Shown here: positions 52,919 to 64,000 of the stretch, in pieces
Layout: each line of letters starts with the position of its first letter
Numbering within the stretch: the first letter of the stretch is position 1
Assembly: GCF_003970865.1 (NCBI RefSeq)
Contig: NZ_RXLZ01000004.1
Location: 1 to 64,000, forward strand
Direction of reading: 5' to 3'
DNA from: Stenotrophomonas maltophilia
GTDB lineage: Bacteria; Pseudomonadota; Gammaproteobacteria; Xanthomonadales; Xanthomonadaceae
Length of the DNA stretch: 64,000 bases
The notes under the pieces: model-generated
The model's database searches: none
What the model saw: the letters and a program-made list of their open reading frames with translations, nothing else
Told to the model about the DNA's origin: nothing
Position numbers and translations under genes: made by a program

Positions 52919-53545
52919 ATGTTCTCTCTGCAGACCATTTTCGGTTCCGGCAAACAGTTCTACACCCTGCTTGATGAGGCCGCCGTCGCGGCTTCCGACG
53001 CCGCCAAGGCGCTGCACTCCATGCTGCGCGAGGCCGACCGCCAGCCCGCGCTGGACGCCTTCAAGCTGGCCCGCCTGCGCGAACGCGCGGCCTCGGACAA
53101 GATCAGCCAGGCGCTGGTGGACAGCTTCATGACCCCGATCGAGCGCGAGGACATCGAAGCGCTGGGTTCGGCGCTGTACAAGATTCCCAAGCAGATCGAG
53201 AAGTTCGCCGATCGCTATTCGCTGGCCACGACCCACCTGGAACACATCGACTTCGCGCCGCGCGCGGCGATGCTGGAACAGGCCGCCAGCGTGGTGGTGG
53301 AGATGGTGGCCGACCTGCGCCACATGAACCTGGACCGGATGACCGCGCTCAACGAGAAGCTGCGCTCGCTGGAGAACGAGGCCGACCGCCTGATGCTCGA
53401 GCTGTACCGCGACATCTATTCGGGCCGCCTGGACAACCTGCAGATGTTCCTGCTGAAGGAATTCTTCGAGATCCTGGAAAAGGCCATCGACCGCTGCCGC
53501 GAGGCCGGCGTGGTGGCGTACCAGATCGTGTTGAAGAACAGCTGA
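52919..53545 (+). CDS. DUF47 PhoU-like protein
   Basis: 208-aa all-helical protein (MFSLQTIFGSGKQFYTLLDEAAVAASDAAKAL, TPIEREDIEALGSALYKIPKQIEKFADRY) of the PhoU-like DUF47 family, which commonly precedes and regulates Pit transporters. The phosphate transporter begins 13 bases later. Confidence 0.92.
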   Translation: MFSLQTIFGSGKQFYTLLDEAAVAASDAAKALHSMLREADRQPALDAFKLARLRERAASDKISQALVDSFMTPIEREDIEALGSALYKIPKQIEKFADRYSLATTHLEHIDFAPRAAMLEQAASVVVEMVADLRHMNLDRMTALNEKLRSLENEADRLMLELYRDIYSGRLDNLQMFLLKEFFEILEKAIDRCREAGVVAYQIVLKNS

Positions 53546-53558
53546 CGGACGCCGCCGC

Positions 53559-54680
53559 ATGTTGACCCTTGTCCTGGTGGTGATCCTGGCCGCGCTCGTC
53601 TTCGAGTTCATCAACGGCTTCCACGACACCGCCAATTCCATTGCCACCGTGGTGGCGACCAAGGTGCTCTCGCCCGGCTGGGCGGTGATGCTGGCCGCGG
53701 TCATGAATCTGCTCGGTGCACTGACCGGCACCGCGGTGGCGCTGACCATCGCCTCCGGCCTGCTCAATACCAACGTCGTGGATGTCACCCCGCAGGTGAT
53801 CCTGTGCGCGTTGCTGGGCGGCATCATCTGGAACCTGATTACCTGGTGGAAGGGCCTGCCGTCCTCGTCCTCGCACGCGCTGATCGGCGGCCTGTGCGGC
53901 GCCGGCCTGGCCGCGGCCCACAACAACTGGGACGCGCTGATCTGGTCCGAGCGCCTGGGCAGCTGGGCGCAGAACAAGGGCCTGCTGTGGAAGGTGTTCG
54001 TGCCGATGATCACCTCGCCGATCGCCGGCTTCGTGCTCGGCATCGTGGTGATGGTGCTGCTGTGGGCGCTGATCGCCGGCCTGGCCAAGATCGGTGGTGC
54101 CATCGGCCGCCTGGCCCGCCCGCGCATCGTCAACGCGTTCTTCGGCAAGGCCCAGATCGCCTCGGCGGCCTACATGGGCTTCGCCCACGGCCACAACGAT
54201 GCGCAGAAGACCATGGGCATCATCGCGATGACCCTGATCGGTGCCGAGGCGACCGGCGCACTGAACGACCTGCCGTCCTGGTTGGCCTTCATGCACCCGG
54301 ATGCGCATGCTGGTGACGGCATCGCGATGTGGATCGTGCTGACCTGTGCGGTGGTGATGGCTGCCGGTACCGCTTCGGGCGGCTGGAAGATCATCAAGAC
54401 CCTGGGCCACAAGATGGTCAAGCTGCACCCGATCCACGGCTTCGCCGCGGAGACCAGCTCGGCCACCATCCTGACCCTGGCCGCCCACTTCGGCATGCCG
54501 GTCTCGACCACGCACAGCATCTCCACCGCGATCATGGGCGTCGGCTTCGCCAAGAACCCGCGCTCGCTGAAGTTCGGCGTGATCGAACGCATCGTCTGGG
54601 CCTGGATCCTGACCATCCCGGCAGCCGGTGGCTGTGCGTACCTGATCCTGAAGCTGTTCGAGCTGTTCGGCTGGACCTGA
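53559..54680 (+). CDS. pit: Low-affinity inorganic phosphate transporter (PiT)
   Basis: 373-aa membrane transporter with about ten helices and the duplicated PiT signature: EFINGFHDTANSIATVVATKVL at the N-terminus and AYMGFAHGHNDAQKTMGIIAM in the middle, plus two SS-H loops (SSSSHALIGG, VSTTHSIS). Shorter than E. coli PitA (499 aa) but typical of the DUF47-linked group. Ends at a strong terminator. Confidence 0.93.
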   Translation: MLTLVLVVILAALVFEFINGFHDTANSIATVVATKVLSPGWAVMLAAVMNLLGALTGTAVALTIASGLLNTNVVDVTPQVILCALLGGIIWNLITWWKGLPSSSSHALIGGLCGAGLAAAHNNWDALIWSERLGSWAQNKGLLWKVFVPMITSPIAGFVLGIVVMVLLWALIAGLAKIGGAIGRLARPRIVNAFFGKAQIASAAYMGFAHGHNDAQKTMGIIAMTLIGAEATGALNDLPSWLAFMHPDAHAGDGIAMWIVLTCAVVMAAGTASGGWKIIKTLGHKMVKLHPIHGFAAETSSATILTLAAHFGMPVSTTHSISTAIMGVGFAKNPRSLKFGVIERIVWAWILTIPAAGGCAYLILKLFELFGWT

Positions 54681-54703
54681 TCGCCACGCCAAGGTTGCAA
54701 ACG

Positions 54704-54736
54704 AAAAAGCCCGCCGGATACCGGCGGGCTTTTTTC
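54704..54736 (+). terminator. Terminator after the phosphate transporter
   Basis: A5, stem agcccgccgg / ccggcgggct with a 3-base loop, then T6. It lies 24 bases after the stop. Confidence 0.93.
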
Positions 54737-54764
54737 ATGGGCAAAGAATTTTTCCGCACACATC

Positions 54765-54834
54765 GTGTCGACCAAGGTCGACACCTACCAGAGCAGAAAC
54801 AGGATCCGATCCCGTGCCGACCAACGGTCGGCAC
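54765..54834. repeat. Two GTGTCGACC-type palindromes
   Basis: GTGTCGACCAAGGTCGACAC (54765-54784) is a perfect 20-bp palindrome. GTGCCGACC-AAC-GGTCGGCAC (54814-54834) is a variant. Both look like members of a short intergenic repeat family. Confidence 0.7.
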
Positions 54835-54862
54835 CCGCCAACAGCGCACGGAAACTGTCGAA

Positions 54863-54968
54863 GGCGGGGTGGGATGGGCAGGCGGGGGCGCAGAGCGCCA
54901 TGGATGGCGCTCTACGAGGCACGCAGGAGCAGTTTTTGCCGTCCCCCGCCTGCCTATCCCACCCCGCC
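54863..54968. repeat. 106-bp nested inverted-repeat element, copy B
   Basis: Bounded by 26-bp inverted repeats (54863-54888 and 54943-54968, one mismatch; core GGGATGGGCAGGCGGGG), with an internal hairpin AGAGCGCCATGG-ATGGCGCTCT (54892-54913). GTTGC units lie outside its right end (54994-55020). Its ends, internal GCGCCAT-NN-ATGGCGC hairpin and flanking runs parallel copy A at 47744 in opposite orientation. Confidence 0.68.
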
Positions 54969-55032
54969 AACCCACGGAAACCCTGCTTTTGACGTTGCCG
55001 TTGCAGTTGCAGTTGCCGTTGATCCGGCGGGT

Positions 55033-55051
55033 GCCGGGCCGCAGGCCCGGC
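55033..55051 (-). other. Hairpin after the S10 peptidase gene
   Basis: Perfect 8-bp stem GCCGGGCC-gca-GGCCCGGC, nine bases beyond the peptidase stop on the minus strand. No U-run follows, so termination by it is uncertain. Confidence 0.45.
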
Positions 55052-55059
55052 CGAACCCC

Positions 55060-56556
55060 TCAATTACGCTGGAACAGCGCCTGCACATCCTTGCGGAACG
55101 CCGCCTGGCTGTCCGCCCGGCTGTAGAACATGTGCCCGCCCGGATAACTGCGCACCTGCACCCGGTCCGGATTGCTGCCCATCGCCGGCATCTGGTCCAC
55201 CGTCAGGATCGACCCCATGAACGGGCACGACAGGTCATTCCAGCCATGCACGATCAGCACCTGCAGATGCGGATCGATCGCCACCGCCTGCCGCAGCTGG
55301 GTCACCGCCCCCTGGCGCAGCTCGCCACCGCGGTCCCACAGACGGTTCACGTCGTAGTTCAGCGCCTGGTAGCGCGCATCCACCTTCCAGCCCACCACGC
55401 GCGTCACGAAGTCGACCATCGCCGTGGTGGTCGGCGCAATGATGCTGTCCAGCAGCGGATCATTGGCGCGCTGCTCCGGATCATTCGGGAACGGATCGAA
55501 CGCGGTCACGTTCGAGTCGTAGCGGCTGCCCAGCGTGCCCTTGTCGCGGAACACCTCACGCAGATAGGCCTGGGTCTCCAGGCGGCCACCGGCGCGGCGC
55601 ACGAACTGCGGGTCCAGCCCGGTCAGCTCGGTGACCCGGCGCAGCATCGCCTCGGTCGCCTGCGGATCGCTGCGGCCCTTCATCAACGCGGTGGCGTAGT
55701 CACCGCGGGTGTACTCCACCACCTCACGCATCGCCGCATCGGTCAACTTGCCCTGGCGCTCCAGGTGCGCGGCGGCGATTGACGGCAGCGTCTGCATCCA
55801 CGCCATCGGCGACACATCGGCGTTGTCTTCCAGGGTCGGGCTCAGGTACGGCGAGACCAGCACCAGGCCGTTCATCGCCACGCCCAGCCGGGTCTGCAGG
55901 AAGTGGGTGATGCGCGGGCCGCGGTAGCCGCCATAGCTCTCGCCGGTCAGGTACTTGCGTGCGCCCATGCGCTGGTTGCGCAGCAGCCAGTCGTAGATCG
56001 AGCGCGACAGGTACTCGATGTCGGCGCTGGGGTTGTACAGCTGCTTCTTCGCTTCGTCGTCGCCGATGCGCGCACGGCTGAAGCCGGTGCCGACCGGATC
56101 GATGAACACCAGGTCGGTGAAGTCCAGCCAGGTGCCGGGGTTGTCGTGCAGGGTGGCGGGTGCCGAGGCGCTGTCACCCTCCGAGCCAAAGGTGACCACC
56201 TTGGGCCCGATCGCGCCCATGTTGAGATAGACCGACGATGCACCCGGGCCGCCGTTGAGCGCGAAGGTCACCGGCCGGTCCTTGCCCGGCATCGTATAGG
56301 CGGTGAACACCACATCGGCGATCACCTTGCCTTTGGCATCGCGCACCGGCAGGGTGCCGACGGTGGCGGTGTAGTCCAGGGTGCGGCCGGCCAAGCGCAT
56401 GCTCTGGCGGGCCGACGCATCGGCGGGCAGCGCAGGCGCCTCGGTCTTGTCGTCTTTCGGGTCGGGCTTGGCCTCGGCGTCAGGCGCGGCCAGCACGCTG
56501 GCAGGGGCGATGAGCAGGCCGACGCAGAGCGCGGCAGTATGCAGCAGGGACTTCAT
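55060..56556 (-). CDS. S10-family serine carboxypeptidase-like protein
   Basis: 498-aa exported alpha/beta-hydrolase peptidase. Signal peptide (SLLHTAALCVGLLIAPASVLA), oxyanion segment FALNGGPGASSVYLNMG (NGGPG at 101-105), nucleophile S207 in GESYGG, a late Asp in GWNDL, and His in SYPGGHMFY. This matches bacterial S10 carboxypeptidases that act in the periplasm or outside. The open frame extends upstream into the next gene, but the Met at 56556 with a signal peptide is the start. Confidence 0.9.
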   Translation of the reverse strand: MKSLLHTAALCVGLLIAPASVLAAPDAEAKPDPKDDKTEAPALPADASARQSMRLAGRTLDYTATVGTLPVRDAKGKVIADVVFTAYTMPGKDRPVTFALNGGPGASSVYLNMGAIGPKVVTFGSEGDSASAPATLHDNPGTWLDFTDLVFIDPVGTGFSRARIGDDEAKKQLYNPSADIEYLSRSIYDWLLRNQRMGARKYLTGESYGGYRGPRITHFLQTRLGVAMNGLVLVSPYLSPTLEDNADVSPMAWMQTLPSIAAAHLERQGKLTDAAMREVVEYTRGDYATALMKGRSDPQATEAMLRRVTELTGLDPQFVRRAGGRLETQAYLREVFRDKGTLGSRYDSNVTAFDPFPNDPEQRANDPLLDSIIAPTTTAMVDFVTRVVGWKVDARYQALNYDVNRLWDRGGELRQGAVTQLRQAVAIDPHLQVLIVHGWNDLSCPFMGSILTVDQMPAMGSNPDRVQVRSYPGGHMFYSRADSQAAFRKDVQALFQRN

Positions 56557-56665
56557 GGCACCGGATTGGCAGCGGAAGGGGGTTCCGATGCTAGGCCGGT
56601 GGCGGGCATGCCGTATGTGTCCAAAGGCATGGCCGCGCGTCGAGGCCGCCACTGGCCAGATTGGG

Positions 56666-57244
56666 TCAAGCGGGCAGGGGGGTGCGCACGTCGTCGTCAG
56701 CCAGCAGGCCGTATACCGCCGAATCGGACAGTTCGCCCTGGATGCGCCAGCGCTGCCGCAGCACCCCCTCCAGGTGGAAGCCCAGCCGTTCAAGCACATG
56801 GGCCGAGGGCCGGTTGCGCGGGTCGACTTCGGCTTCCACGCGATGCAGGCGCAGGGTCTGGAACAGGTAGTCCAGCAGGTGCTGCAGCGCTTCGTGCATG
56901 TAGCCCTGGCCCTGCCTGTCGGGGGCCAGCAGGTAGCCGATCTCGGCACGAGCGGCATCGCGGTCCAGGGCGAACACCACGCAGATGCCCAGCAACGGGC
57001 CGTCCAGCGTTTCGCGCACGGCCAGCTTGAGCTGGGTGCCGGTGGCCTGTGCAGCCAGATCATCATCGATCTGCGCGCGCGCCTCGGCCGGTCGTGTCCA
57101 CGCCGGGTGGTTCCAGAACCGCATCACGTTCGGATCGGACTGGATCGCGAACAGGGCGGCCGCATCGTCGCGGCGGATCGGGCTCAGGACCAGGCGCGCG
57201 CTGTGCAGCGGCAGGCCCGGGAACAGCAGCGAGTGGCTGGCCAA
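56666..57244 (-). CDS. RimJ/RimL-type GNAT acetyltransferase
   Basis: About 192 aa: RLVLSPIRRDDAAALFAIQSDPNVMRFWNHP (RimL N-terminus), EIGYLLAPDRQGQGYMHEAL (acetyl-CoA loop), NRPSAHVLERLGFHLEGVLR. No ATG or GTG lies at a suitable place; the TTG at 57244 is the best start I can find and remains uncertain. It probably acetylates protein N-termini or small amines. Confidence 0.78.
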   Translation of the reverse strand: MASHSLLFPGLPLHSARLVLSPIRRDDAAALFAIQSDPNVMRFWNHPAWTRPAEARAQIDDDLAAQATGTQLKLAVRETLDGPLLGICVVFALDRDAARAEIGYLLAPDRQGQGYMHEALQHLLDYLFQTLRLHRVEAEVDPRNRPSAHVLERLGFHLEGVLRQRWRIQGELSDSAVYGLLADDDVRTPLPA

Positions 57245-57327
57245 TACGATGGTCCACGCGGATGGACGCGCATTATGGCGCCGCCGGGTTTGCCGATGGG
57301 GGCGTAATGCCAAGGGCGCATGAACCG

Positions 57328-57403
57328 GTAGTGCCGGCCGCTGGCAGGCAGATCTGCCTGAATCACGCAGATGCCGAGGGTGCCGGCCAGCGGCCGGCAC
57401 TAC
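57328..57403. repeat. Inverted pair of GTAG hairpins (GCCGGCC class)
   Basis: GTAGTGCCGGCCGCTGG (57328) and the inverted CCAGCGGCCGGCACTAC (ending 57403), between parE's 3' end and the RimL-like gene. Confidence 0.78.
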
Positions 57404-57460
57404 CGGGTGACGGGGTCAGAGCCGTTTTCCAGCAGGAAACGGATCCGGCCCCGCGCCGGA

Positions 57461-59350
57461 TCAGGCTTCCAGCGAAGCCAGATCGCCCTTCGACTCCAGC
57501 CAGCCCTTGCGGTCGGAGGCGCGCTTCTTGGCCAGCAGCATGTCCATCAGCGAGCGGGTCTGCTCGCCATCGTCCACGGTCAGCTGCACCAGGCGGCGCG
57601 TATCGGGGTGAATGGTCGACTCGCGCAGCTGTGGCGGATTCATCTCGCCCAGGCCCTTGAAGCGGGTGACGTTGATCGCGCCCTTGATCTTCTCGCGTTC
57701 GATCTTGTCCAGCATCGAGCGCTTTTCTTCCTCGTCCAGGGCGTAGAACACCTGCTTGCCCACGTCGATGCGGAACAGCGGCGGCATCGCCACGAACACG
57801 TGGCCGGCATCGACCAGCGCCGGGAAGTGCTTGAGGAACAGCGCGGTAAGCAGGGTGGCGATGTGCAGGCCGTCCGAGTCCGCGTCGGCCAGGATCACCA
57901 CCTTGCCGTAGCGCAGGCCGGCAATATCGTCCTTGCCCGGGTCGCAGCCGATGGCCACGGCCAGGTTGTGCACTTCTTCGGACGCCAGCACGCTGTTGGA
58001 GGACACTTCCCACGTGTTGAGGATCTTGCCGCGCAGCGGCAGGATCGCCTGGAAGTCCTTGTCACGCGCCTGCTTGGCGCTGCCGCCTGCCGAGTCACCC
58101 TCCACCAGGAACAGCTCGGTGCGCGACAGGTCCTGGCTGATGCAGTCGGCCAGCTTGCCGGGCAGGGCCGGGCCCTGGGTGACCTTCTTGCGGACGACCA
58201 GCTTTTCGGTCTTCAGGCGCGCACTGGCGCGTTCGATGGCGATCTGCGCGATCTTCTCGCCCAGCTCCACGTTCTGGTTCAGCAGCAGGCTGAAGGCATC
58301 GTGGGCGGCGCCCTCGATGAAACCGGCCGCCTGGCGCGAGGACAGGCGTTCCTTGGTCTGGCCGCTGAACTGCGGGTCGGTCATCTTCAGCGACAGCACG
58401 AACGACACGCGGTCCCACACGTCTTCCGGGGCCAGCTTGACGCCACGCGGCAGCAGGTTGCGGAAGTCGCAGAATTCGCGCAGCGCCTCGGTCAGGCCGG
58501 TACGCAGGCCGTTGACGTGGGTGCCGTGCTGGGCAGTGGGGATCAGGTTGACGTAGCTTTCCTGCACCAGCTCGCCTTCCGGCAGCCAGGCCACTGCCCA
58601 GTCAACAATTTCGGTGTCCTTCTTCAGGTTGCCGACGAACAGCTCGGCCGGCAGCATCTCGCGATCGCCCAGCTCCAGCTTCAGGTAATCGCGCAGGCCG
58701 TCTTCGTAGTACCAGGTATCGACTTCACCGGTGGCTTCGTCGGTCAGCTTCACGGTCAGGCCCGGGCACAGCACGGCCTTGGCGCGCAGCAGGTGCTTGA
58801 GTGCGCGCACCGCGAACTTGGGCGTGTCGAAGTACTTCGGGTCGGGCCAGAAGCGCACGCGGGTGCCGGTATTCTTCTTGCCGACGCTGCCGACCACTTC
58901 CAGCGGGGTGGCGCGGTCGCCGTTGCGGAAGGTGATGCGGTGTTCGGCACCCTCGCGCTTGATGTGCACTTCCACCAGGGTCGACAGCGCGTTGACCACG
59001 CTGACGCCGACGCCGTGCAGGCCGCCGGAGAAGGTGTAGTTGTTGTTGCTGAACTTGCCGCCGGCATGCAGGCGGGTCAGGATCAGCTCGACGCCCGGGA
59101 TCTTCTCTTCCGGATGGATGTCCACCGGCATGCCACGGCCGTCATCGCTGACCTCCACGCTGCCGTCCTTGTACAGGGTGATCTCGATCGAGCGGGCGTG
59201 GCCGGCGAGGGCCTCGTCCACCGAGTTGTCGATCACTTCCTGCGCCAGGTGGTTCGGGCGCGCGGTGTCGGTATACATGCCGGGACGGCGCTTGACCGGG
59301 TCAAGGCCGGACAGGACTTCAATATCGGCGGCGTTATAGCGGGCGTTCAT
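57461..59350 (-). CDS. parE: DNA topoisomerase IV subunit B
   Basis: ATPase subunit of topoisomerase IV, needed to decatenate daughter chromosomes. The 629-aa protein has a GHKL ATPase domain (RPGMYTDTARPNHLAQEVIDNSVDEALAGHA, SGGLHGVGVSVVNAL), a transducer domain and a TOPRIM domain (EGDSAGGSAKQARD, LADADSDGLHI). The start at 59350 gives MNARYNAADIEVLSGLDPVKRRPGMY, the family N-terminus. Confidence 0.95.
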   Translation of the reverse strand: MNARYNAADIEVLSGLDPVKRRPGMYTDTARPNHLAQEVIDNSVDEALAGHARSIEITLYKDGSVEVSDDGRGMPVDIHPEEKIPGVELILTRLHAGGKFSNNNYTFSGGLHGVGVSVVNALSTLVEVHIKREGAEHRITFRNGDRATPLEVVGSVGKKNTGTRVRFWPDPKYFDTPKFAVRALKHLLRAKAVLCPGLTVKLTDEATGEVDTWYYEDGLRDYLKLELGDREMLPAELFVGNLKKDTEIVDWAVAWLPEGELVQESYVNLIPTAQHGTHVNGLRTGLTEALREFCDFRNLLPRGVKLAPEDVWDRVSFVLSLKMTDPQFSGQTKERLSSRQAAGFIEGAAHDAFSLLLNQNVELGEKIAQIAIERASARLKTEKLVVRKKVTQGPALPGKLADCISQDLSRTELFLVEGDSAGGSAKQARDKDFQAILPLRGKILNTWEVSSNSVLASEEVHNLAVAIGCDPGKDDIAGLRYGKVVILADADSDGLHIATLLTALFLKHFPALVDAGHVFVAMPPLFRIDVGKQVFYALDEEEKRSMLDKIEREKIKGAINVTRFKGLGEMNPPQLRESTIHPDTRRLVQLTVDDGEQTRSLMDMLLAKKRASDRKGWLESKGDLASLEA

Positions 59351-59522
59351 CTGTCTTCGAAAGCTTGGAGCGACGGGCAAGTGTGGGGTCTGGCACGGGA
59401 TTTTGCACGCCTGCGGTTCAGTCTCGGCGACGCAGAGGGGGTAAAATGGCAGCCGCTGGAATCTGAATGCCGGCGACCCCCGTTGGGTCGAAACATCCAA
59501 GCCATACCGCGAGGAGGACCTC

Positions 59523-59756
59523 ATGAAGAAGTTGCTGACCATTGCGATCCTGGCCGCTGCCGCCGTTGCAGTGCCGCTGGTGGTGGCGCAGAACGCCGGC
59601 CAGCCGGCCCCGCAGCAGGGTGACCAGGCCGACAAGGCGCAGGCCGAGGCCGATGCCAAGGCCAAGCGTCGGGCCCAGGCCAATGCCGAAATGAAGGCGC
59701 AGGGCCAGCCGGCCCCGCAGCAGGAAGAAGAGGAAGAAGCGCGTAAGAAGCGCTGA
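59523..59756 (+). CDS. Small exported low-complexity protein
   Basis: 77-aa protein with a signal peptide (MKKLLTIAILAAAAVAVPLVVA) and a mature part rich in Q, A, K and E, containing GQPAPQQ twice. A clear gaggagg precedes the ATG, and a strong terminator follows. Function unknown; the composition suggests a disordered periplasmic protein. Confidence 0.72.
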   Translation: MKKLLTIAILAAAAVAVPLVVAQNAGQPAPQQGDQADKAQAEADAKAKRRAQANAEMKAQGQPAPQQEEEEEARKKR

Positions 59757-61821
<2,065 letters not shown>

Positions 61822-61910
61822 CTTGTGATGGGGGCCGCCGGCCCCCATCTTGCACGCTTCAACCCCCAGCGCACCGGCCCGGCCGGTGCCGCGGACAACA
61901 AGGAAACGCC

Positions 61911-62741
61911 ATGAAACTGTGTGGATTCGAGGTCGGGCTGGACCAGCCCCTGTTCCTGATCGCCGGCCCCTGCGTGATCGAGTCGATGCAGCTGCAGCTC
62001 GATACCGCGGGCAAGTTGAAGGAAGTCACCGACAAGCTCGGCGTCAACTTCATCTTCAAGTCCAGCTTCGACAAGGCCAACCGCACTTCGGGCACCGCAT
62101 TCCGTGGCCCGGGCATGGAAGAGGGCCTGAAGGTCCTGGCCGAGGTCAAGAAGCAGATCGGCGTGCCGGTGCTGACCGACGTCCACGAATACACCCCGAT
62201 GGACGAAGTGGCCTCGGTGGTGGACGTGCTGCAGACCCCGGCGTTCCTGGTCCGCCAGACCGACTTCATCCGCAAGGTGTGCTCGGCCGGCAAGCCGGTC
62301 AACATCAAGAAGGGCCAGTTCCTGGCGCCGTGGGACATGAAGCCGGTCGTGGAGAAGGCCAAGGCCACCGGCAACGAGCAGATCATGGTCTGCGAACGCG
62401 GTGCCAGCTTCGGCTACAACAACCTGGTCAGCGACATGCGTTCGCTGGCGGTGATGCGCGATACCGGTTGCCCGGTGGTGTTCGACGCCACCCATTCGGT
62501 GCAGTTGCCGGGCGGGCAGGGCACCAGTTCCGGTGGCCAGCGTGAGCACGTGCCGGTGCTGGCCCGTGCCGCCGTGGCGGTGGGCATCTCCGGCCTGTTC
62601 GCCGAGACCCATCCGGACCCGTCCAAGGCCCTGTCCGATGGCCCCAATGCATGGCCGCTGGACCAGATGGAAGCGCTGCTCGAGACCCTGATGGAACTCG
62701 ATGCGGTGACCAAGAAGCATGGCTTCTCGCGCTTCGCGTGA
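61911..62741 (+). CDS. kdsA: KDO-8-phosphate synthase KdsA, metal-dependent type
   Basis: Condenses phosphoenolpyruvate and arabinose-5-phosphate, the first committed step to KDO. The 276-aa protein has [12 protein letters not shown] and [13 protein letters not shown]21 in AGPCVIES marks the metal-dependent class (the E. coli enzyme has Asn there), with His in FDATHS, Glu in FAETHPDP and Asp in SDGPNAWPL as likely further ligands. Enolase, which makes PEP, follows downstream. aaggaaacgcc precedes the ATG. Confidence 0.95.
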   Translation: MKLCGFEVGLDQPLFLIAGPCVIESMQLQLDTAGKLKEVTDKLGVNFIFKSSFDKANRTSGTAFRGPGMEEGLKVLAEVKKQIGVPVLTDVHEYTPMDEVASVVDVLQTPAFLVRQTDFIRKVCSAGKPVNIKKGQFLAPWDMKPVVEKAKATGNEQIMVCERGASFGYNNLVSDMRSLAVMRDTGCPVVFDATHSVQLPGGQGTSSGGQREHVPVLARAAVAVGISGLFAETHPDPSKALSDGPNAWPLDQMEALLETLMELDAVTKKHGFSRFA

Positions 62742-63085
62742 GTCGTGACCCGTGGCTGGCGCTGGAAACCCAGCGTCACCGCCGGCATTGGAAACAGTGG
62801 CCGTGGGGCCTGATCGCACTGGGCCTGGCCGTGCTGTTCACCGTGGGCATGTTCGGCCTGGCGCTGATCGGCGCCGCGTCCGTGCGGCCACCCGGTGATG
62901 GCAGCAGCGCACTCGATCTGCGGGCGTACTTCATTGCGCTGCTGGTGGCAGAGCTGCTCGGTGCCGTGGGATGCGTCGCTGCCGCTGTGCTGGCCTGGCG
63001 GCTGAATCGCGGCAAGGTCACGGCTGGGCTGGCGATCATCCTGCTCTCGCTGTGGCTGGGCGCCCTGTTCTACGGATTGCTTTGA
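62738..63085 (+). CDS. Small membrane protein between kdsA and eno
   Basis: 115 aa from a GTG overlapping the kdsA stop (GTGA). Two helices (about 22-44 and 62-85) and a third near the C-terminus. It shares [10 protein letters not shown] near its N-terminus, RPPGDG after the first helix and the same helix layout with the next protein, so the two are probably diverged duplicates. Function unknown. Confidence 0.68.
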   Translation: MSRDPWLALETQRHRRHWKQWPWGLIALGLAVLFTVGMFGLALIGAASVRPPGDGSSALDLRAYFIALLVAELLGAVGCVAAAVLAWRLNRGKVTAGLAIILLSLWLGALFYGLL

Positions 63086-63414
63086 TGAATACGACCACAT
63101 CGGCGCGTGGCTGGCCCTGGGGCCTGATCGCCCTGGGGCTGTCCGTGTTGACCTGGATCGCCCTGGTGGTGGGCGTGCTGGCCTTCACGTCCGGTTTCCG
63201 GCCGCCGGGGGACGGGAACAACGGCGTGCAGGCCACACAGTGGTGGTTGCTGGGCGCGCTGGTCACGATGGTGCTGTCCTTCCTGGGCAGCCCGGTGGCG
63301 ATGGTGCTGGCCTGGCGACGGCGGCGTGGCCCCATCCTGGCAGCGATTGCTGGTGCATTGCTGGTGATGCTGGTGTCGATGGTCCTGATCGTGATCGGGT
63401 CCAGCTGGGGCTGA
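63085..63414 (+). CDS. Small membrane protein, paralogue of the preceding one
   Basis: 109 aa; the ATG overlaps the previous stop (TGATG). Three helices (about 10-35, 50-73, 82-106). [10 protein letters not shown] and RPPGDG are shared with the upstream protein. Tight overlaps tie it to kdsA. Confidence 0.7.
   Translation: MNTTTSARGWPWGLIALGLSVLTWIALVVGVLAFTSGFRPPGDGNNGVQATQWWLLGALVTMVLSFLGSPVAMVLAWRRRRGPILAAIAGALLVMLVSMVLIVIGSSWG

Positions 63415-64000
<586 letters not shown>

Noticed and set aside
56557-57066. Upstream extension of the S10 peptidase frame
   Set aside because: It overlaps the RimL-like gene on the same strand in another frame; the signal peptide at 56556 defines the real start.

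Overview
The window is about 66 % GC, dense with genes, and reads as a gammaproteobacterial chromosome of the Xanthomonadaceae, most likely the Stenotrophomonas maltophilia group. This is inferred from protein character, from the gene order uvrC-pgsA-tRNA-Gly and pyrG-kdsA-eno, and from many short palindromes with GTAG/CTAC ends that resemble the SMAG repeats described in S. maltophilia. The first 207 bases are not genomic. They carry a degraded Illumina Nextera/P7 adapter, so position 1 is a contig end and the first gene is cut by assembly.

Region 0.2-12.6 kb is a co-directional housekeeping run: a truncated sensor histidine kinase, comEC, an ExbB/ExbD pair, msbA and lpxK (lipid A), kdsB (KDO activation), a low-molecular-weight phosphatase, a thioredoxin-like/NHL protein, uvrC and pgsA. 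Most junctions are 1-4 base stop/start overlaps. Region 12.6-23.5 kb holds four near-identical tRNA-Gly(GCC) genes and tRNA-Cys. The tRNA-Gly copies bracket two unrelated cargo blocks: (i) an Rrf2 regulator, a type II NADH dehydrogenase-like flavoprotein, an AT-rich orphan and a FAD oxidoreductase; (ii) a four-gene ABC/HlyD/TolC-type exporter and small membrane proteins.

Region 23.7-37.8 kb is accessory-like: ArsR/SRPBCC, a WrbA-like flavoprotein, three acetyltransferases, a Nudix hydrolase, LysR with an aldo/keto reductase, AraC, a CrcB fluoride channel with a recognisable fluoride riboswitch, and a divergent pair of small phage-type repressors. Region 37.8-41.2 kb looks like a small oxygen-responsive regulon. 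A shortened CcoG-like ferredoxin, a truncated haemoglobin and hemN surround two FNR/Anr-type boxes. After tRNA-Leu(TAA) come a stand-alone BLUF photoreceptor, a nucleotide-sugar dehydrogenase and a glutamate-synthase-like FMN protein.

Region 45-59.4 kb mixes general metabolism, membrane and repair functions: a BaiN-like flavoprotein, FKBP, TrhO, a luciferase-like monooxygenase, ExoD, a CorC/HlyC-type transporter, a DUF47-Pit phosphate pair, an S10 peptidase and parE. Several palindromic repeats are scattered here, including two copies of an apparently related 106-184 bp nested inverted-repeat element. Region 59.5-64 kb is pyrG-kdsA-two small membrane proteins-eno, with eno cut by the window end.

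I see no CRISPR array, transposase, prophage structural genes or large secretion cluster. The most unusual signals are the chimeric tRNA-Gly modules around the cargo blocks, the nested inverted-repeat family, the 41-bp palindrome before the NADH dehydrogenase, and the repressor pair followed by a structured 350-bp leader region.
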